Shown piece after piece: positions 1-8,227 of a DNA stretch of 64,000 nt. The notes under the pieces were generated by a model. That model made no database searches and was not told the origin of the DNA. It saw nothing but the letters and a program-made list of their open reading frames with translations. A program made the translations under genes and the position numbers. Every line of letters begins with the position of its first letter. Positions within the stretch are counted from its first letter, which is position 1. This DNA comes from Chryseobacterium oleae (GTDB lineage: Bacteria > Bacteroidota > Bacteroidia > Flavobacteriales > Weeksellaceae): the NCBI RefSeq assembly GCF_900115055.1, contig NZ_FOVD01000009.1, positions 62,001 to 126,000 of the forward strand, read 5' to 3'.

Positions 1-194
1 ACCCAATACACCACTCCGGAGAATATCATGGATAGTGAAATCCATACGATAGACCAGATGGTAGCTTCTTTGGATGATACTTCATGGCTTTTTTTGTTGA
101 ATACTCCTAAATCCAGGAGCAGCATGATAACTACCGTTACCGCAAATCCCCACACCAAGCCCGGGTGCAATTCTAAAATACTTTGATGTTCCAC
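1..194 (-). CDS. TerC family integral membrane protein (5' part only)
   Basis: The first 64 codons of a membrane protein run off the left edge. I read a GTG start at 194; the protein begins VEHQSILELHPGLVWGF and then has a hydrophobic segment with VIMLLLDLGVF followed by a charged loop (NKKSHEVSSKEA) and a second hydrophobic stretch. This is the usual N-terminus of TerC/Alx-type proteins. TerC proteins are inner-membrane proteins linked to tellurite resistance and metal homeostasis. It lies at the end of a same-strand cluster with two TerD proteins and TelA, which supports the call. Truncated by the window, not broken. Confidence 0.82.
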   Translation of the reverse strand, partial: MEHQSILELHPGLVWGFAVTVVIMLLLDLGVFNKKSHEVSSKEATIWSIVWISLSMIFSGVVYW

Positions 195-369
195 TTCAGT
201 TTATGTTATTATATGATAAAAGCAATAGATGTACAGTATGCACAAATATTGCTAATTTTTAATGTTTTTTATTTGATATCAATAGGGTCAATAAGTTTTA
301 GCTCAAGCCTGTAAAACTATTCATTTTTTTCGAATGGACCAAAGCTCTTTCTTACTGATGATCTACCGA

Positions 370-978
370 TTATAAATAATTCGCCTGAACCGTCTGGATC
401 GTCTGTTCCAGCTTTCTGTCTGAAGTAGGATCTCCGATCGCGTTGAATTTCCATTCTCCGTTTCTCTTGTAGAAAACCCCCATTACCATAGCAACGTGTC
501 CTTTGAAAGAAGCATCATTGGCGATATCATATTTAGCAAAAACCTCTCTTACATTGGTAGGTGTTCCTTCATAGATACGGATAGAAGCGAAAGGAATTGT
601 TCCGAAATCCTGTCCCTGGTAGCTGTTCAGCACCAGTGCAACGTGTTCTACGTTAGGCTCCAGCTGGCTGAAATCTACGGTGATCACTTCATTGTCTAAT
701 CCGTCATCTCCATTCACATCTCCGGTAAGGTCATCACCGCTGTGTTTTACAGAACCGTTTCTTGATTTCAGGTTTCCGAAATAGATCACTTCCGTAAGCG
801 TTTTGTTTGAATCAAATAAGATACAGCTTCCATCTAAGTCTACTGCTTCTTTTTTAGTTCCGAAAAGTCCTTTTTTCTCAATTGCTCCCCAGTTGATTCC
901 CACACAGGCTTGGGTAAGCTCGGCACCGTTTTCCTTTTTCAGGTTGATTCTTTGACCTTTTTGTAAGTTAATAGCCAT
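370..978 (-). CDS. TerD family stress protein (202 aa)
   Basis: The protein opens MAINLQKGQRINLKKENG, the standard TerD beginning, and carries the family's acidic calcium-binding signatures: DLDGSC near residue 48 and HSGDDLTGD followed by GDDG near residues 79-92. TerD-domain proteins are cytosolic Ca2+-binding proteins tied to tellurite, phage and oxidative stress resistance. At 202 aa it is slightly longer than the second copy at 3174-3731 and diverges from it in the middle, so the two are paralogues rather than a fresh duplication. It is the sixth gene of a minus-strand ter operon and precedes terC. Confidence 0.9.
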   Translation of the reverse strand: MAINLQKGQRINLKKENGAELTQACVGINWGAIEKKGLFGTKKEAVDLDGSCILFDSNKTLTEVIYFGNLKSRNGSVKHSGDDLTGDVNGDDGLDNEVITVDFSQLEPNVEHVALVLNSYQGQDFGTIPFASIRIYEGTPTNVREVFAKYDIANDASFKGHVAMVMGVFYKRNGEWKFNAIGDPTSDRKLEQTIQTVQANYL

Positions 979-1037
979 CTTTTTATGTTTAGTATTGTTA
1001 TGTATTCTAAGGCGAAATGATTGGTTTTTCTTTCGCT

Positions 1038-1961
1038 TTAATTGTTATTCAAATTTAAATTAAGCATTGCACGCAGGATATTCGTTTCTTCGTCGAAATC
1101 GAATATTTTGCTCATAATATCTATATTTTCCAGATTTTTGAGATAATCTTTCAGCACATTTCCCACTTCTGCAGGAATCGTTCTTTTCCTTTCAGTGATG
1201 GTATTTTCCAGCAGCTCATTTTTTGTTTTCAACTGATTGATGATTGAACTCTGATTCGACTGGTTCTCGGAAACATTCAGTTTTTCAAGATCCCCGTCAA
1301 ACAGATAAAGTTTTTTATCATCGATGCCAAAAATAAAATGATCATCAGACTGAAATATCTTGAAGAGCTCATACTCATAAGTCCCGATGAGATAACCGCA
1401 GACAAAACGTACTTTAAAACTCTGGATATTCAGTCTTCCCAAAAGCTTCCTTTCTATCGTATAATCTTTGTACTGATAGGCGGGAAAAGGCTGTGGCTTC
1501 AACTGCTCTTCATCTGCATTGGTCCTGTAGAATTCCTGTCCGTATTTTTTATGGAAATACAGAACATTGTTCCAGTCTGCCGTAAAAATATCTTCGGTAA
1601 GGTCTTTGTAAAGCATTTTCAGATGTTGGGAAAATATACCGCTGTACATCTTCCTGTCGGTCTGAAAGCTGTCTACCCGTCTTTCCTCAAAACCTTCAAT
1701 ATATTTATTATTAACGTCAATTTCATTAATCACAGCCAGCATATCATTTTCCTTCTGCCGTTTTATTTTGGTGAGAAGTTCTATGAGACTGTCGGTATAC
1801 TGCAGGTGGAAAAGTTCCAGTTTATTGTAGTCCAGAGCGGTATTTTCCTGAAACAAATTGTGGATGATATCCGTTTTGATGTAAATAGATATGATATCAA
1901 TATGTTCAAAAAAATTAGCAAGAAGTTTAAGCTTTGTTAATCTTCTTTTGCTCTGAGACAT
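1038..1961 (-). CDS. Uncharacterised ter-operon protein (307 aa)
   Basis: I do not recognise a family. The protein is soluble-looking, rich in Lys, Glu, Ile and Asn, with long helical stretches at both ends (MSQSKRRLTKLKLLANFF and LKTKNELLENTITERKRT) that could form coiled coils. A GTG start at 1985 would add eight residues; I prefer the ATG at 1961. It sits between telA and the distal terD, same strand, with about 40-60 bp spacers, so it is almost certainly translated from the ter message. By position it is probably a partner of TelA or TerD; that is inference. Confidence 0.6.
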   Translation of the reverse strand: MSQSKRRLTKLKLLANFFEHIDIISIYIKTDIIHNLFQENTALDYNKLELFHLQYTDSLIELLTKIKRQKENDMLAVINEIDVNNKYIEGFEERRVDSFQTDRKMYSGIFSQHLKMLYKDLTEDIFTADWNNVLYFHKKYGQEFYRTNADEEQLKPQPFPAYQYKDYTIERKLLGRLNIQSFKVRFVCGYLIGTYEYELFKIFQSDDHFIFGIDDKKLYLFDGDLEKLNVSENQSNQSSIINQLKTKNELLENTITERKRTIPAEVGNVLKDYLKNLENIDIMSKIFDFDEETNILRAMLNLNLNNN

Positions 1962-2001
1962 TATGGTTGCTGCATCATCCCCCACCTTGGTATTCTGTTA
2001 A

Positions 2002-3171
2002 TTAACCTCTGACGTTTGCTTTTAATTCATGCTCCAGTGTCTGAAGATCCTGATCCAGTTTTCTTCTTCCTTCGGCACCCTGTTTTTGGATCTGTTTCAC
2101 TTCATTCAATGTATTGATAAGCATTGAAGTCGTTTCTCTCAATGTTTCTACAGATACGATGGTCTGCTCGTTGGCTCTCGCCACATTCACTGAATTCTGA
2201 CCCAGACGTTCTGCATTTTTCTTCAGAATAGCTTCCGTAGTAGAAGATACCTTCTGCTGGATCTCGATATTCTGCTGCTGTCTGTACATTGCTACTGCCA
2301 GTGAAAGCTGGTTTTTCCAAACCGGAAGTGTTGTGGTAAGAATTGTCTGTGCTTTTTCAGCGATAGAAACGTTATTATTCTGTACCAGCCTGATCTGTGG
2401 AAGAGACTGCATCATGATGATACGCACCACTTTAAGATCAGCCATTCTTCTGTCTAATCTCGCGATGAAATCTCTCTTATCAGCGATCTGGTAATCCTGG
2501 TAGGTCTGCGGATCAGCTTCCATTTGAGCCAATTCTCCGGCAGCTCTTTCCATTCTTACATTTCCGGCAATCACCAATTCTTCGATAGCTTTAATGGAAT
2601 TCACATTGCTCTCAAAAATAGTCTGAAGAACCGCATTATCTTTGGTAGAAGTGATGATTCCTGCATTTACTTTATGAGCAATTTGCTCGATATTGTTGAT
2701 GATCTTGTCATATTTCGTGAACAGGTTTTCCACCTGCGTCATGACCTTTTTCATGAACGGGATCTTGCTCAGAAAGCTTTTCACCTTATTCTGCTGAAGC
2801 TCATCAACGTCCACGTAGTTCAATTCTACCAATAGGTCATTGATAAGTACGCCTACTTCACCTGAGTTGGATCTTCTTACATTTCCTAAGAAACTGTCAC
2901 TCTGATTGGATAAAGTTTTCTGAAGCTCAGCTCCGTAATTCACGATGGAACCAGGATTGGTCTCATCGATAGAATTGGCAAGAACTTCGTATTTCTTACG
3001 CTCTTCTACCTGCAGCTGAGTCAGATTTACATTCCCTTCTCTGTCCACAAGAACCGCCGGTGCCGTATTTTGTACAGGCTGACTCGGTGGAGCCATCGGA
3101 GCTGGTTCAAATGTTTTAAGAGGTTCAATGGATCCCATTGGATCTATAGGTTGATTTTCCTGATTGTCCAT
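2002..3171 (-). CDS. telA: TelA / toxic anion resistance family protein (389 aa)
   Basis: The 389-aa protein matches the TelA (PF05816) pattern: a Pro-rich N-terminus (about residues 1-60), then an almost entirely helical body with the segment NSGEVGVLINDLLVELNYVD and a central block SKIPFMKKVMTQVENLFTKYD typical of the family, and a helical C-terminus. TelA proteins are linked to tellurite and envelope-antibiotic tolerance and commonly co-occur with TerD; biochemical function is unknown. The start at 3171 is only 2 bp from the stop of the upstream terD gene, so translation is probably coupled. Confidence 0.88.
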   Translation of the reverse strand: MDNQENQPIDPMGSIEPLKTFEPAPMAPPSQPVQNTAPAVLVDREGNVNLTQLQVEERKKYEVLANSIDETNPGSIVNYGAELQKTLSNQSDSFLGNVRRSNSGEVGVLINDLLVELNYVDVDELQQNKVKSFLSKIPFMKKVMTQVENLFTKYDKIINNIEQIAHKVNAGIITSTKDNAVLQTIFESNVNSIKAIEELVIAGNVRMERAAGELAQMEADPQTYQDYQIADKRDFIARLDRRMADLKVVRIIMMQSLPQIRLVQNNNVSIAEKAQTILTTTLPVWKNQLSLAVAMYRQQQNIEIQQKVSSTTEAILKKNAERLGQNSVNVARANEQTIVSVETLRETTSMLINTLNEVKQIQKQGAEGRRKLDQDLQTLEHELKANVRG

Positions 3172-3173
3172 AA

Positions 3174-3731
3174 TTACTTTTGATAAATTGATACGAATTT
3201 GTCAAGGCCGTCTCTCTGTCCCGCCCCAACAGCTTCAAATTTCCATTCTCCGTTTCTGTTGTAGATTCTTCCGAATTCTACAGCCGTTTCAATAGAGAAA
3301 TCTTCGTCCAGTTCATATTTCAGAATTTCTTCGTTCGTCTCTGAGTTGAAAATTCTGATGAAAGAATTTCTTACCTGTCCGAAGTTCTGCTTTCTTGCAT
3401 CAGCATCGTGGATGGTTACCACTACTGTAATTTCCTGAATCGCTGAATCTATTTTTGTAAGATCGATTTTGATCTGCTCATCATCTCCTGAACCTTCCCC
3501 TGTAAGGTTGTCTCCTGTGTGGATCACAGATTTGTCCGGAGATTCTAAATTATTATAGAAAATAAAGTGACTGTCTGAAACCAGTTTTTTGTCCTCGCCC
3601 AACAAAAATAATGAAGCGTCAAGGTCAAAACCTGTTCCTGTAGAAGTATTATTGATATCCCATCCTAAACCTACAGTGAATTTAGGTGCGTTAATGTTTT
3701 CTCTCTGTCCTTTTTGTAAGTTAATAGCCAT
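3174..3731 (-). CDS. TerD family stress protein (185 aa)
   Basis: A TerD protein of usual length (about 190 aa). It starts MAINLQKGQRENINAP and carries GFDLDASLFLL near residue 37 and HTGDNLTGEGSGDDEQI near residues 76-92, the two acidic calcium-binding clusters of the family. It overlaps the upstream phosphoribosyltransferase-like gene by 11 bp and abuts telA downstream. It is nearer to canonical TerD/TerZ than the copy at 370-978. Confidence 0.92.
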   Translation of the reverse strand: MAINLQKGQRENINAPKFTVGLGWDINNTSTGTGFDLDASLFLLGEDKKLVSDSHFIFYNNLESPDKSVIHTGDNLTGEGSGDDEQIKIDLTKIDSAIQEITVVVTIHDADARKQNFGQVRNSFIRIFNSETNEEILKYELDEDFSIETAVEFGRIYNRNGEWKFEAVGAGQRDGLDKFVSIYQK

Positions 3732-4545
3732 AATATAGTTCCGTTTGTGTTAAAGTATTGATGTTATTTTCGTATTCTTTTATTAAATGATAATTGTTGC
3801 TGATTGCCAGCTCCAGAAGCAGGTCCATCTGCTCCTTTTTTACTTTAGACGTAAGATAGTCAAAATTACTTGAATCCAGGCCTAAAATATATTTCACGAT
3901 CCTTGTGTTAAATTCAAAACTTGGCTTTATCATTACTTCTGCGACGTGTTTAATGTTTTTCACGGCATAATAATTAAAGAAATTTTCAATCTTCGGATCA
4001 AGGTCAAAATTCATCAGTTCCGCATAATAGAGGAACATAAAATCTGCCTCCACATGATATTCCTTCAAAATCCTGTTCACCGTATATTCGTGGCTTCCCG
4101 TGATTTTTATATCGTCTATAAAAATACAAAGTTTTCCGCGTAAAAAATCCTTATCGATATAATAAGTATCATTCGCAATCAGATTTTTACGGTCTTCAAA
4201 ATTAAGATTCCCATAATCCGTGATATACGTGTGGTTACGGTTGATTTTGGAGATTATACTGGATCTCATTCCTTTCTGAAAGAGGTACAGATCCAGATGC
4301 TTTTTAAAGAAAAAACATAAAAAATTAGAAGCCGTAGGAATGGCCATATACGGACTTGGAAGAACTACGATCTCTTTTTCAGTGTTTAAAAGTTCCGCGT
4401 GTTCTGCAATAAATCCGTTGAATAATTCTTTAGCAAACTTTTCAGCATACGACTTGTCGCCATATTTGAAATAGCTATATTCTGCGGGTGAAAAAGTGAA
4501 TTCATCTGCAGAATGAATGTGGTGTAAGCTGTATCTTTTATTCAT
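3721..4545 (-). CDS. Ter-associated phosphoribosyltransferase-like protein (274 aa)
   Basis: The segment LCIFIDDIKITGSHEYT (about residues 138-154) has the shape of the PRPP-binding loop of type I phosphoribosyltransferases: hydrophobic strand, two acidic residues, then a Thr/Gly turn. A second cue is PSPYMAIPTAS near residue 64. Such PRTases are described in comparative genomics of ter operons, paired with HAD phosphatases, and are thought to make a nucleotide-like product; the substrate is unknown. It begins 6 bp after the upstream HAD gene and overlaps terD downstream, so all three are coupled. Confidence 0.7.
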   Translation of the reverse strand: MNKRYSLHHIHSADEFTFSPAEYSYFKYGDKSYAEKFAKELFNGFIAEHAELLNTEKEIVVLPSPYMAIPTASNFLCFFFKKHLDLYLFQKGMRSSIISKINRNHTYITDYGNLNFEDRKNLIANDTYYIDKDFLRGKLCIFIDDIKITGSHEYTVNRILKEYHVEADFMFLYYAELMNFDLDPKIENFFNYYAVKNIKHVAEVMIKPSFEFNTRIVKYILGLDSSNFDYLTSKVKKEQMDLLLELAISNNYHLIKEYENNINTLTQTELYYGY

Positions 4546-4551
4546 ATTAAT

Positions 4552-5220
4552 TTAGTGTTTAAGTAAATGAGCACTGAAGCCGAAATCTTTCGCTCCCTGA
4601 TAATCTGCCACGGGATTGTCTCCGATATGCAGGATACGATGCATCGGAAGATTCTGGTCTTTAAGGTTATTCTTCACTTCCTGAAAAATAAGAGGATTCG
4701 GCTTCGAAATATTGATCTCATCCGAATAAATATGAAAATCTATATACTGATCCAATTCCTCATGAGCCAGAAACTTTCTCATCGTTCTTCCTTTGATAAA
4801 TCCTGTATTGCTCAGAATATTTACCGTTTTTCCTTCATTTTTGATCTGATCAAAAAATTCTTTTATGTTTTCGAAAATGATAACAGGTTTATATTCTAAA
4901 AACAGTTCTTCGCTTTTCAGATAAAAGCCTTCCAGTTTTTCTTTATCCAATTGTTTTACATCTACATCCAGTGATCCCAGAATCAGTAAATACATCTCAA
5001 AAGTATCAATATTCCCTCCTGTAACTTCATTGATTGTATTGCAGAGATCATCGTAATATTTTACAGTTTTCGCAACCTCAGCAATCGGTTTATCAATAGT
5101 AAAAAACGAGGTGAACAGCTCAACTCTTTTTGTTTTAAATTCAGGGTGAGATTTGATTAGGGTGAGCCACAGGTCAAAAGAAAAATGACAGTGGTTGTGA
5201 ATGTCGATATCCGTTTTCAA
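4552..5220 (-). CDS. HAD superfamily hydrolase (222 aa), first gene of the ter operon
   Basis: HAD motifs are visible in order: motif I FDLWLTLI near residue 15 (the second Asp of DxDxT is replaced by Trp, a variant seen in some HAD phosphatases), motif II ILSNTG near residue 137, motif III lysine in SKPNPLIF near residue 172, and motif IV HIGDNPVADYQGA near residue 200. A helical cap lies between motifs I and II. It is the promoter-proximal gene of the ter operon and probably acts with the PRTase. About 280 bp upstream lies the divergent EF-G leader promoter, so the operon's own promoter is in 5221-5450, where I see no clear TAnnTTTG box. Confidence 0.82.
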   Translation of the reverse strand: MKTDIDIHNHCHFSFDLWLTLIKSHPEFKTKRVELFTSFFTIDKPIAEVAKTVKYYDDLCNTINEVTGGNIDTFEMYLLILGSLDVDVKQLDKEKLEGFYLKSEELFLEYKPVIIFENIKEFFDQIKNEGKTVNILSNTGFIKGRTMRKFLAHEELDQYIDFHIYSDEINISKPNPLIFQEVKNNLKDQNLPMHRILHIGDNPVADYQGAKDFGFSAHLLKH

Positions 5221-5453
5221 TAGTTTTAAGTTAAAAGTTTTATTTAGCTTTCTTGAAAAAGATTTAAAATTGTTTAATCATCAACAAGTGTTTAATTGGG
5301 TATTCTTCCCAAAGATAAAATTTTTCTTAGAAAAGCATTACGTACTTCTCTGTTTTAAGAAATTTTTATGAATTTTCGCCTGCTTTTCTATTGGTTGCAG
5401 TCAGGCTTAACAATTTGTTTAAATTCCCTGATCAAAAAATTTATCTAAAAAAT

Positions 5454-5484
5454 TTTGGACAATTAAAAAATTTATCTAATTTCG
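5454..5484 (+). promoter_or_regulatory. Bacteroidota-type promoter of the EF-G leader
   Basis: TTTG at 5454-5457 and TAATTTCG at 5477-5484 are separated by exactly 19 bp, the Bacteroidota -33/-7 spacing (one base away from TAnnTTTG). Transcription would begin near 5490, 15 bases before the leader peptide start. Confidence 0.6.
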
Positions 5485-5504
5485 CAACCGATTAAAAATC
5501 AACA

Positions 5505-5591
5505 ATGTCAACAACAATGATAAATATAATAACTTTAAGTAACCCTGTGAGAGCTGTGTACTCTGGCAGCAATCAATATTTATCTGAATAG
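5505..5591 (+). CDS. 28-codon leader peptide upstream of the EF-G-like gene
   Basis: An ATG at 5505 opens a 28-codon frame with C-terminus VRAVYSGSNQYLSE, ending in TAG at 5589-5591. It begins about 15 nt after the inferred transcription start and ends 35 nt before an intrinsic terminator that precedes the EF-G-like gene. This promoter, short ORF, terminator, translation-factor order is the classic layout of translational attenuation, as in leaders of tetracycline ribosomal protection genes. That it is translated and regulatory is inference. Confidence 0.55.
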   Translation: MSTTMINIITLSNPVRAVYSGSNQYLSE

Positions 5592-5625
5592 TTCCTTAGA
5601 TCTTTTATTACTAAAAATATATTGA

Positions 5626-5654
5626 AGACCTATCTGTTCAGATGGGTCTTTTTT
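5626..5654 (+). terminator. Attenuator-like hairpin between leader peptide and EF-G-like gene
   Basis: AGACCTATCTG (5626-5636) pairs with CAGATGGGTCT (5639-5649) over 11 positions with one G-T wobble, followed directly by a run of T. Because it lies between a promoter and the gene it serves, it should act as a conditional terminator rather than an end-of-operon site. Confidence 0.7.
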
Positions 5655-5731
5655 GCTGCCTTATTTTCAGACCTCAAAACGAGGAGAATACGTATCTGTA
5701 TTCTCAGAATCAACAATTTAAATTCAGCAAA

Positions 5732-7798
5732 ATGAAATATAACACAAGAAATATAGGAATTATAGCACACGTAGATGCAGGAAAAACCACTTTAACGGAA
5801 AGGCTTCTTTATTACACAGGCCTCATTCACAAGATCGGAAATGTAGACGATGGAAATACCACCATGGATAAAGACATCCAGGAGAAAAACAGAGGAATTA
5901 CCATTTCATCCGCAGCAGTTTCCACCCAATGGAAGAAGGCGGAAACGGTTTATAACATCAATATCATCGATACCCCCGGACATATCGATTTCGCAGTAGA
6001 AGTCGAACGTTCTTTAAGAGTTCTGGATAGCGTTGTTGCCGTGTTCTGTGCCTCTTCAGGGGTTCAGCCGCAAACTGAAAATGTTTGGTTCCAGGCAGAG
6101 AAACATGGAATTTCAAAGATATGCTTCATCAATAAAATGGACAGAATTGGAGCTGATTTCTTCGCCGTTCTTAAGGAGATTGAAACGAAACTTAATGCAG
6201 TTCCTATGGCACTTCAAATCCCAATCGGAGCTGAAGACCAGTTTGAAGGAGTGATTGATTTAATCAAACAGAAAGCTTTATACTGGACGGATGAAAACGG
6301 GGAAACCATTATTGAAAAGGAAATTCCTGAGGATCACAAAGCCGATGCCGATGAATACAGGATGAAATTAATGGAAACCCTAGCGGAATACGATGAAACG
6401 TTCTTTGAGGTTTACATGAATCCTGAAAACAGCATTACTGAGGAAATGATCACTGAAGCTTTACAAAAAGTCTGCAGATCAGGAGCTGCGGTTCCCGTTC
6501 TCTGTGGTTCTGCCTTTAAAAATAAAGGAGTACAGCCTCTTCTGGACGCAGTAGTCACTTATTTCCCGGCTCCCGATCAGCTTCCAGCTGTTCAGGGTAA
6601 GGATCCTGAGACAGAAGAAGCTGTAGAATTGATAAGAAATGAAACAGAATCTTTTTCAGGACTTGTTTTTAAAGTCGTGATCGATAAACATATGGGAAGA
6701 CTTGCGATGCTCCGTCTATATTCCGGTTCGATAAAATCCGGAGATACAGTTCTGAATGTAAGAACAGGAGAGAGTTTCAGGATATCGAGAATTCTGAAAA
6801 TGCAGTCTGACAAAACCTTATCGATAGAGAAAGGAAAAGCAGGAGATATTGTGGCTTTAACAGGAATTAAGGATGCTAAAACCGGAGATTCTTTATCCGC
6901 GGTTGAGAAACCTGTCCTTCTGGAAGCGATTACCATTCCTGCTCCCGTGATCAGGGTTTCGATAGAGCCTAAAACGAACAGTGATGAGAAATCTTTCGGT
7001 TTGGTTCTGGTTAAAATCCAGGAAGAAGATCCTTCTTTAGTGGTAGAAAGAGACCGGCAGACCGGAGAAACTCTATTGAGCGGTCTGGGTGAGCTTCATC
7101 TTGAGGTCACTCTGGAAAAGATCCGTCTGAATCATGGTATAGAAGTCAATCAGGGGAAACCTAAAGTGTCTTACCGTGAGATTTTAACTGAAACCAGGAC
7201 TCACAGGGAAAAGCTTTCGAAGCAGAATGGCGGAAGCGGACAGTTTGCCGATATCACTTTTGAAATCGGACCAAGGGAAAATAATGAACCCGGATTGGAA
7301 TTCATTAATCTGATCAAAGGAGGTGTGATTCCGGGTGAATTTATTCCTTCCGTTGAAAAAGGTTTCAGAGAAGCTATGGAAAACGGACCATTGAAAGGTT
7401 ATCCTTTGGAAAGTATGAAGATCAGACTTCTGGACGGTTCTTTCCATCCTCAGGATTCTGGTGCATTTGATTTTGAAAATGCTGCGAGAGACGGATTCAG
7501 AGCGGCTGCTTTATCCTGCAGTCCCAAGCTTCTGGAACCCATCATGCAGGTTGAAATTCAGAGTATAGAAGAGTACACAGGTGCTGTAACGGCTGATATC
7601 AACCGAAGAAGGGGAATTATTTCGTCCATTGATGAAAGATCAGGAAGAAAGATTTTCACGGCGGAAGTACCGTTGGCTTCTACATTCGGATATATTTCCG
7701 ATCTGAGAACCCTGACGAGCGGAAGAGCTTCCATCAGCATGAAACTGTCGCACTATGCTTTGGTACCGGATTTCATTGCCAATACATTAATAACCTAA
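5732..7798 (+). CDS. EF-G-family translational GTPase, paralogue or ribosomal protection-type (688 aa)
   Basis: The protein begins MKYNTRNIGIIAHVDAGKTT, giving the G1 P-loop AHVDAGKT; G2 (RGITISSA), G3 (DTPGH) and G4 (NKMD) are all intact, so GTP hydrolysis should be possible. Domains II-V of EF-G follow, with LSGLGELHLEV in domain III and RRGIISSI in domain V. At 688 aa it is slightly shorter than housekeeping EF-G and somewhat longer than Tet(M)/Tet(Q). The ATG at 5732 is preferred because an upstream in-frame start at 5642 would lie inside the terminator hairpin. It stands alone, without the rpsL/rpsG/tuf genes that usually flank fusA, and sits behind a leader peptide and attenuator. A second EF-G or a drug-protection factor are both possible. 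Confidence 0.8.
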   Translation: MKYNTRNIGIIAHVDAGKTTLTERLLYYTGLIHKIGNVDDGNTTMDKDIQEKNRGITISSAAVSTQWKKAETVYNINIIDTPGHIDFAVEVERSLRVLDSVVAVFCASSGVQPQTENVWFQAEKHGISKICFINKMDRIGADFFAVLKEIETKLNAVPMALQIPIGAEDQFEGVIDLIKQKALYWTDENGETIIEKEIPEDHKADADEYRMKLMETLAEYDETFFEVYMNPENSITEEMITEALQKVCRSGAAVPVLCGSAFKNKGVQPLLDAVVTYFPAPDQLPAVQGKDPETEEAVELIRNETESFSGLVFKVVIDKHMGRLAMLRLYSGSIKSGDTVLNVRTGESFRISRILKMQSDKTLSIEKGKAGDIVALTGIKDAKTGDSLSAVEKPVLLEAITIPAPVIRVSIEPKTNSDEKSFGLVLVKIQEEDPSLVVERDRQTGETLLSGLGELHLEVTLEKIRLNHGIEVNQGKPKVSYREILTETRTHREKLSKQNGGSGQFADITFEIGPRENNEPGLEFINLIKGGVIPGEFIPSVEKGFREAMENGPLKGYPLESMKIRLLDGSFHPQDSGAFDFENAARDGFRAAALSCSPKLLEPIMQVEIQSIEEYTGAVTADINRRRGIISSIDERSGRKIFTAEVPLASTFGYISDLRTLTSGRASISMKLSHYALVPDFIANTLIT

Positions 7799-7804
7799 AA
7801 AACG

Positions 7805-7831
7805 AGGGCTGTAAAGTGATTTTACAGTCCT
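7805..7831 (+). terminator. Intrinsic terminator after the EF-G-like gene
   Basis: AGGGCTGTAAA (7805-7815) pairs with TTTACAGTCCT (7821-7831) with one wobble, six bases after the stop codon, followed by a T-rich tail. Confidence 0.75.
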
Positions 7832-7845
7832 TGTTTGGTTATTGC

Positions 7846-7990
7846 AGGTGAATGGTCAATGGTGAAATGTCAATGGTGAATTTGATAGCTGCTTCACCAC
7901 AAAAGAAATATTTCCCACAGATCTTACAGATGACACAGATTTTCTGAATCTCTAAATTTCTGAATCTCTGAATTTTTTAATTTTTAAATT
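7846..7990 (+). repeat. Intergenic low-complexity repeats
   Basis: This stretch holds two copies of a 'tcaatggtgaa' phrase, a degenerate copy of the 'cacagat...acacagat' dispersed repeat that is tandem at 32081-32690 (7917-7940), and imperfect 'tctctaaatttctgaa' units. No coding potential. Confidence 0.5.
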
Positions 7991-8038
7991 CTTAAATTTT
8001 TCAATCTCCTCTCCCAAATTCCATTCGTTTTATTTTTC

Positions 8039-8046
8039 TACCTTTG
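8039..8046 (+). promoter_or_regulatory. -7 promoter box of the SulP transcript
   Basis: TACCTTTG is an exact TAnnTTTG box, placing the transcription start near 8053 and giving the sulP message a leader of about 175 nt. The -33 region is not obvious. Confidence 0.55.
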
Positions 8047-8055
8047 TGGTCTGTT

Positions 8056-8100
8056 ATGAAAATATTTACAGTTACATCTTCGCAAATCACACCGCCTTAA
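8056..8100 (+). CDS. Possible 14-codon leader peptide upstream of SulP
   Basis: ATG at 8056 encodes MKIFTVTSSQITPP before TAA at 8098-8100. The start lies only a few bases from the inferred transcription start. Its end overlaps a dyad (CACC, the 10-bp palindrome GCCTTAAGGC, then GGTG; about 8090-8112). Whether it is translated is unknown; the Pro-Pro end would be a plausible stalling site. Confidence 0.3.
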   Translation: MKIFTVTSSQITPP

Positions 8101-8227
8101 GGCTTAAGGTGACCTATTTTTCTTATATCCGGAATTTCTTTTGGATATTTATTCTTTTATATATCAATCAGTTTTAATCATAATACCTTATTTGTTGAAG
8201 GGTGTACTATAATAATTTCAATCATTT

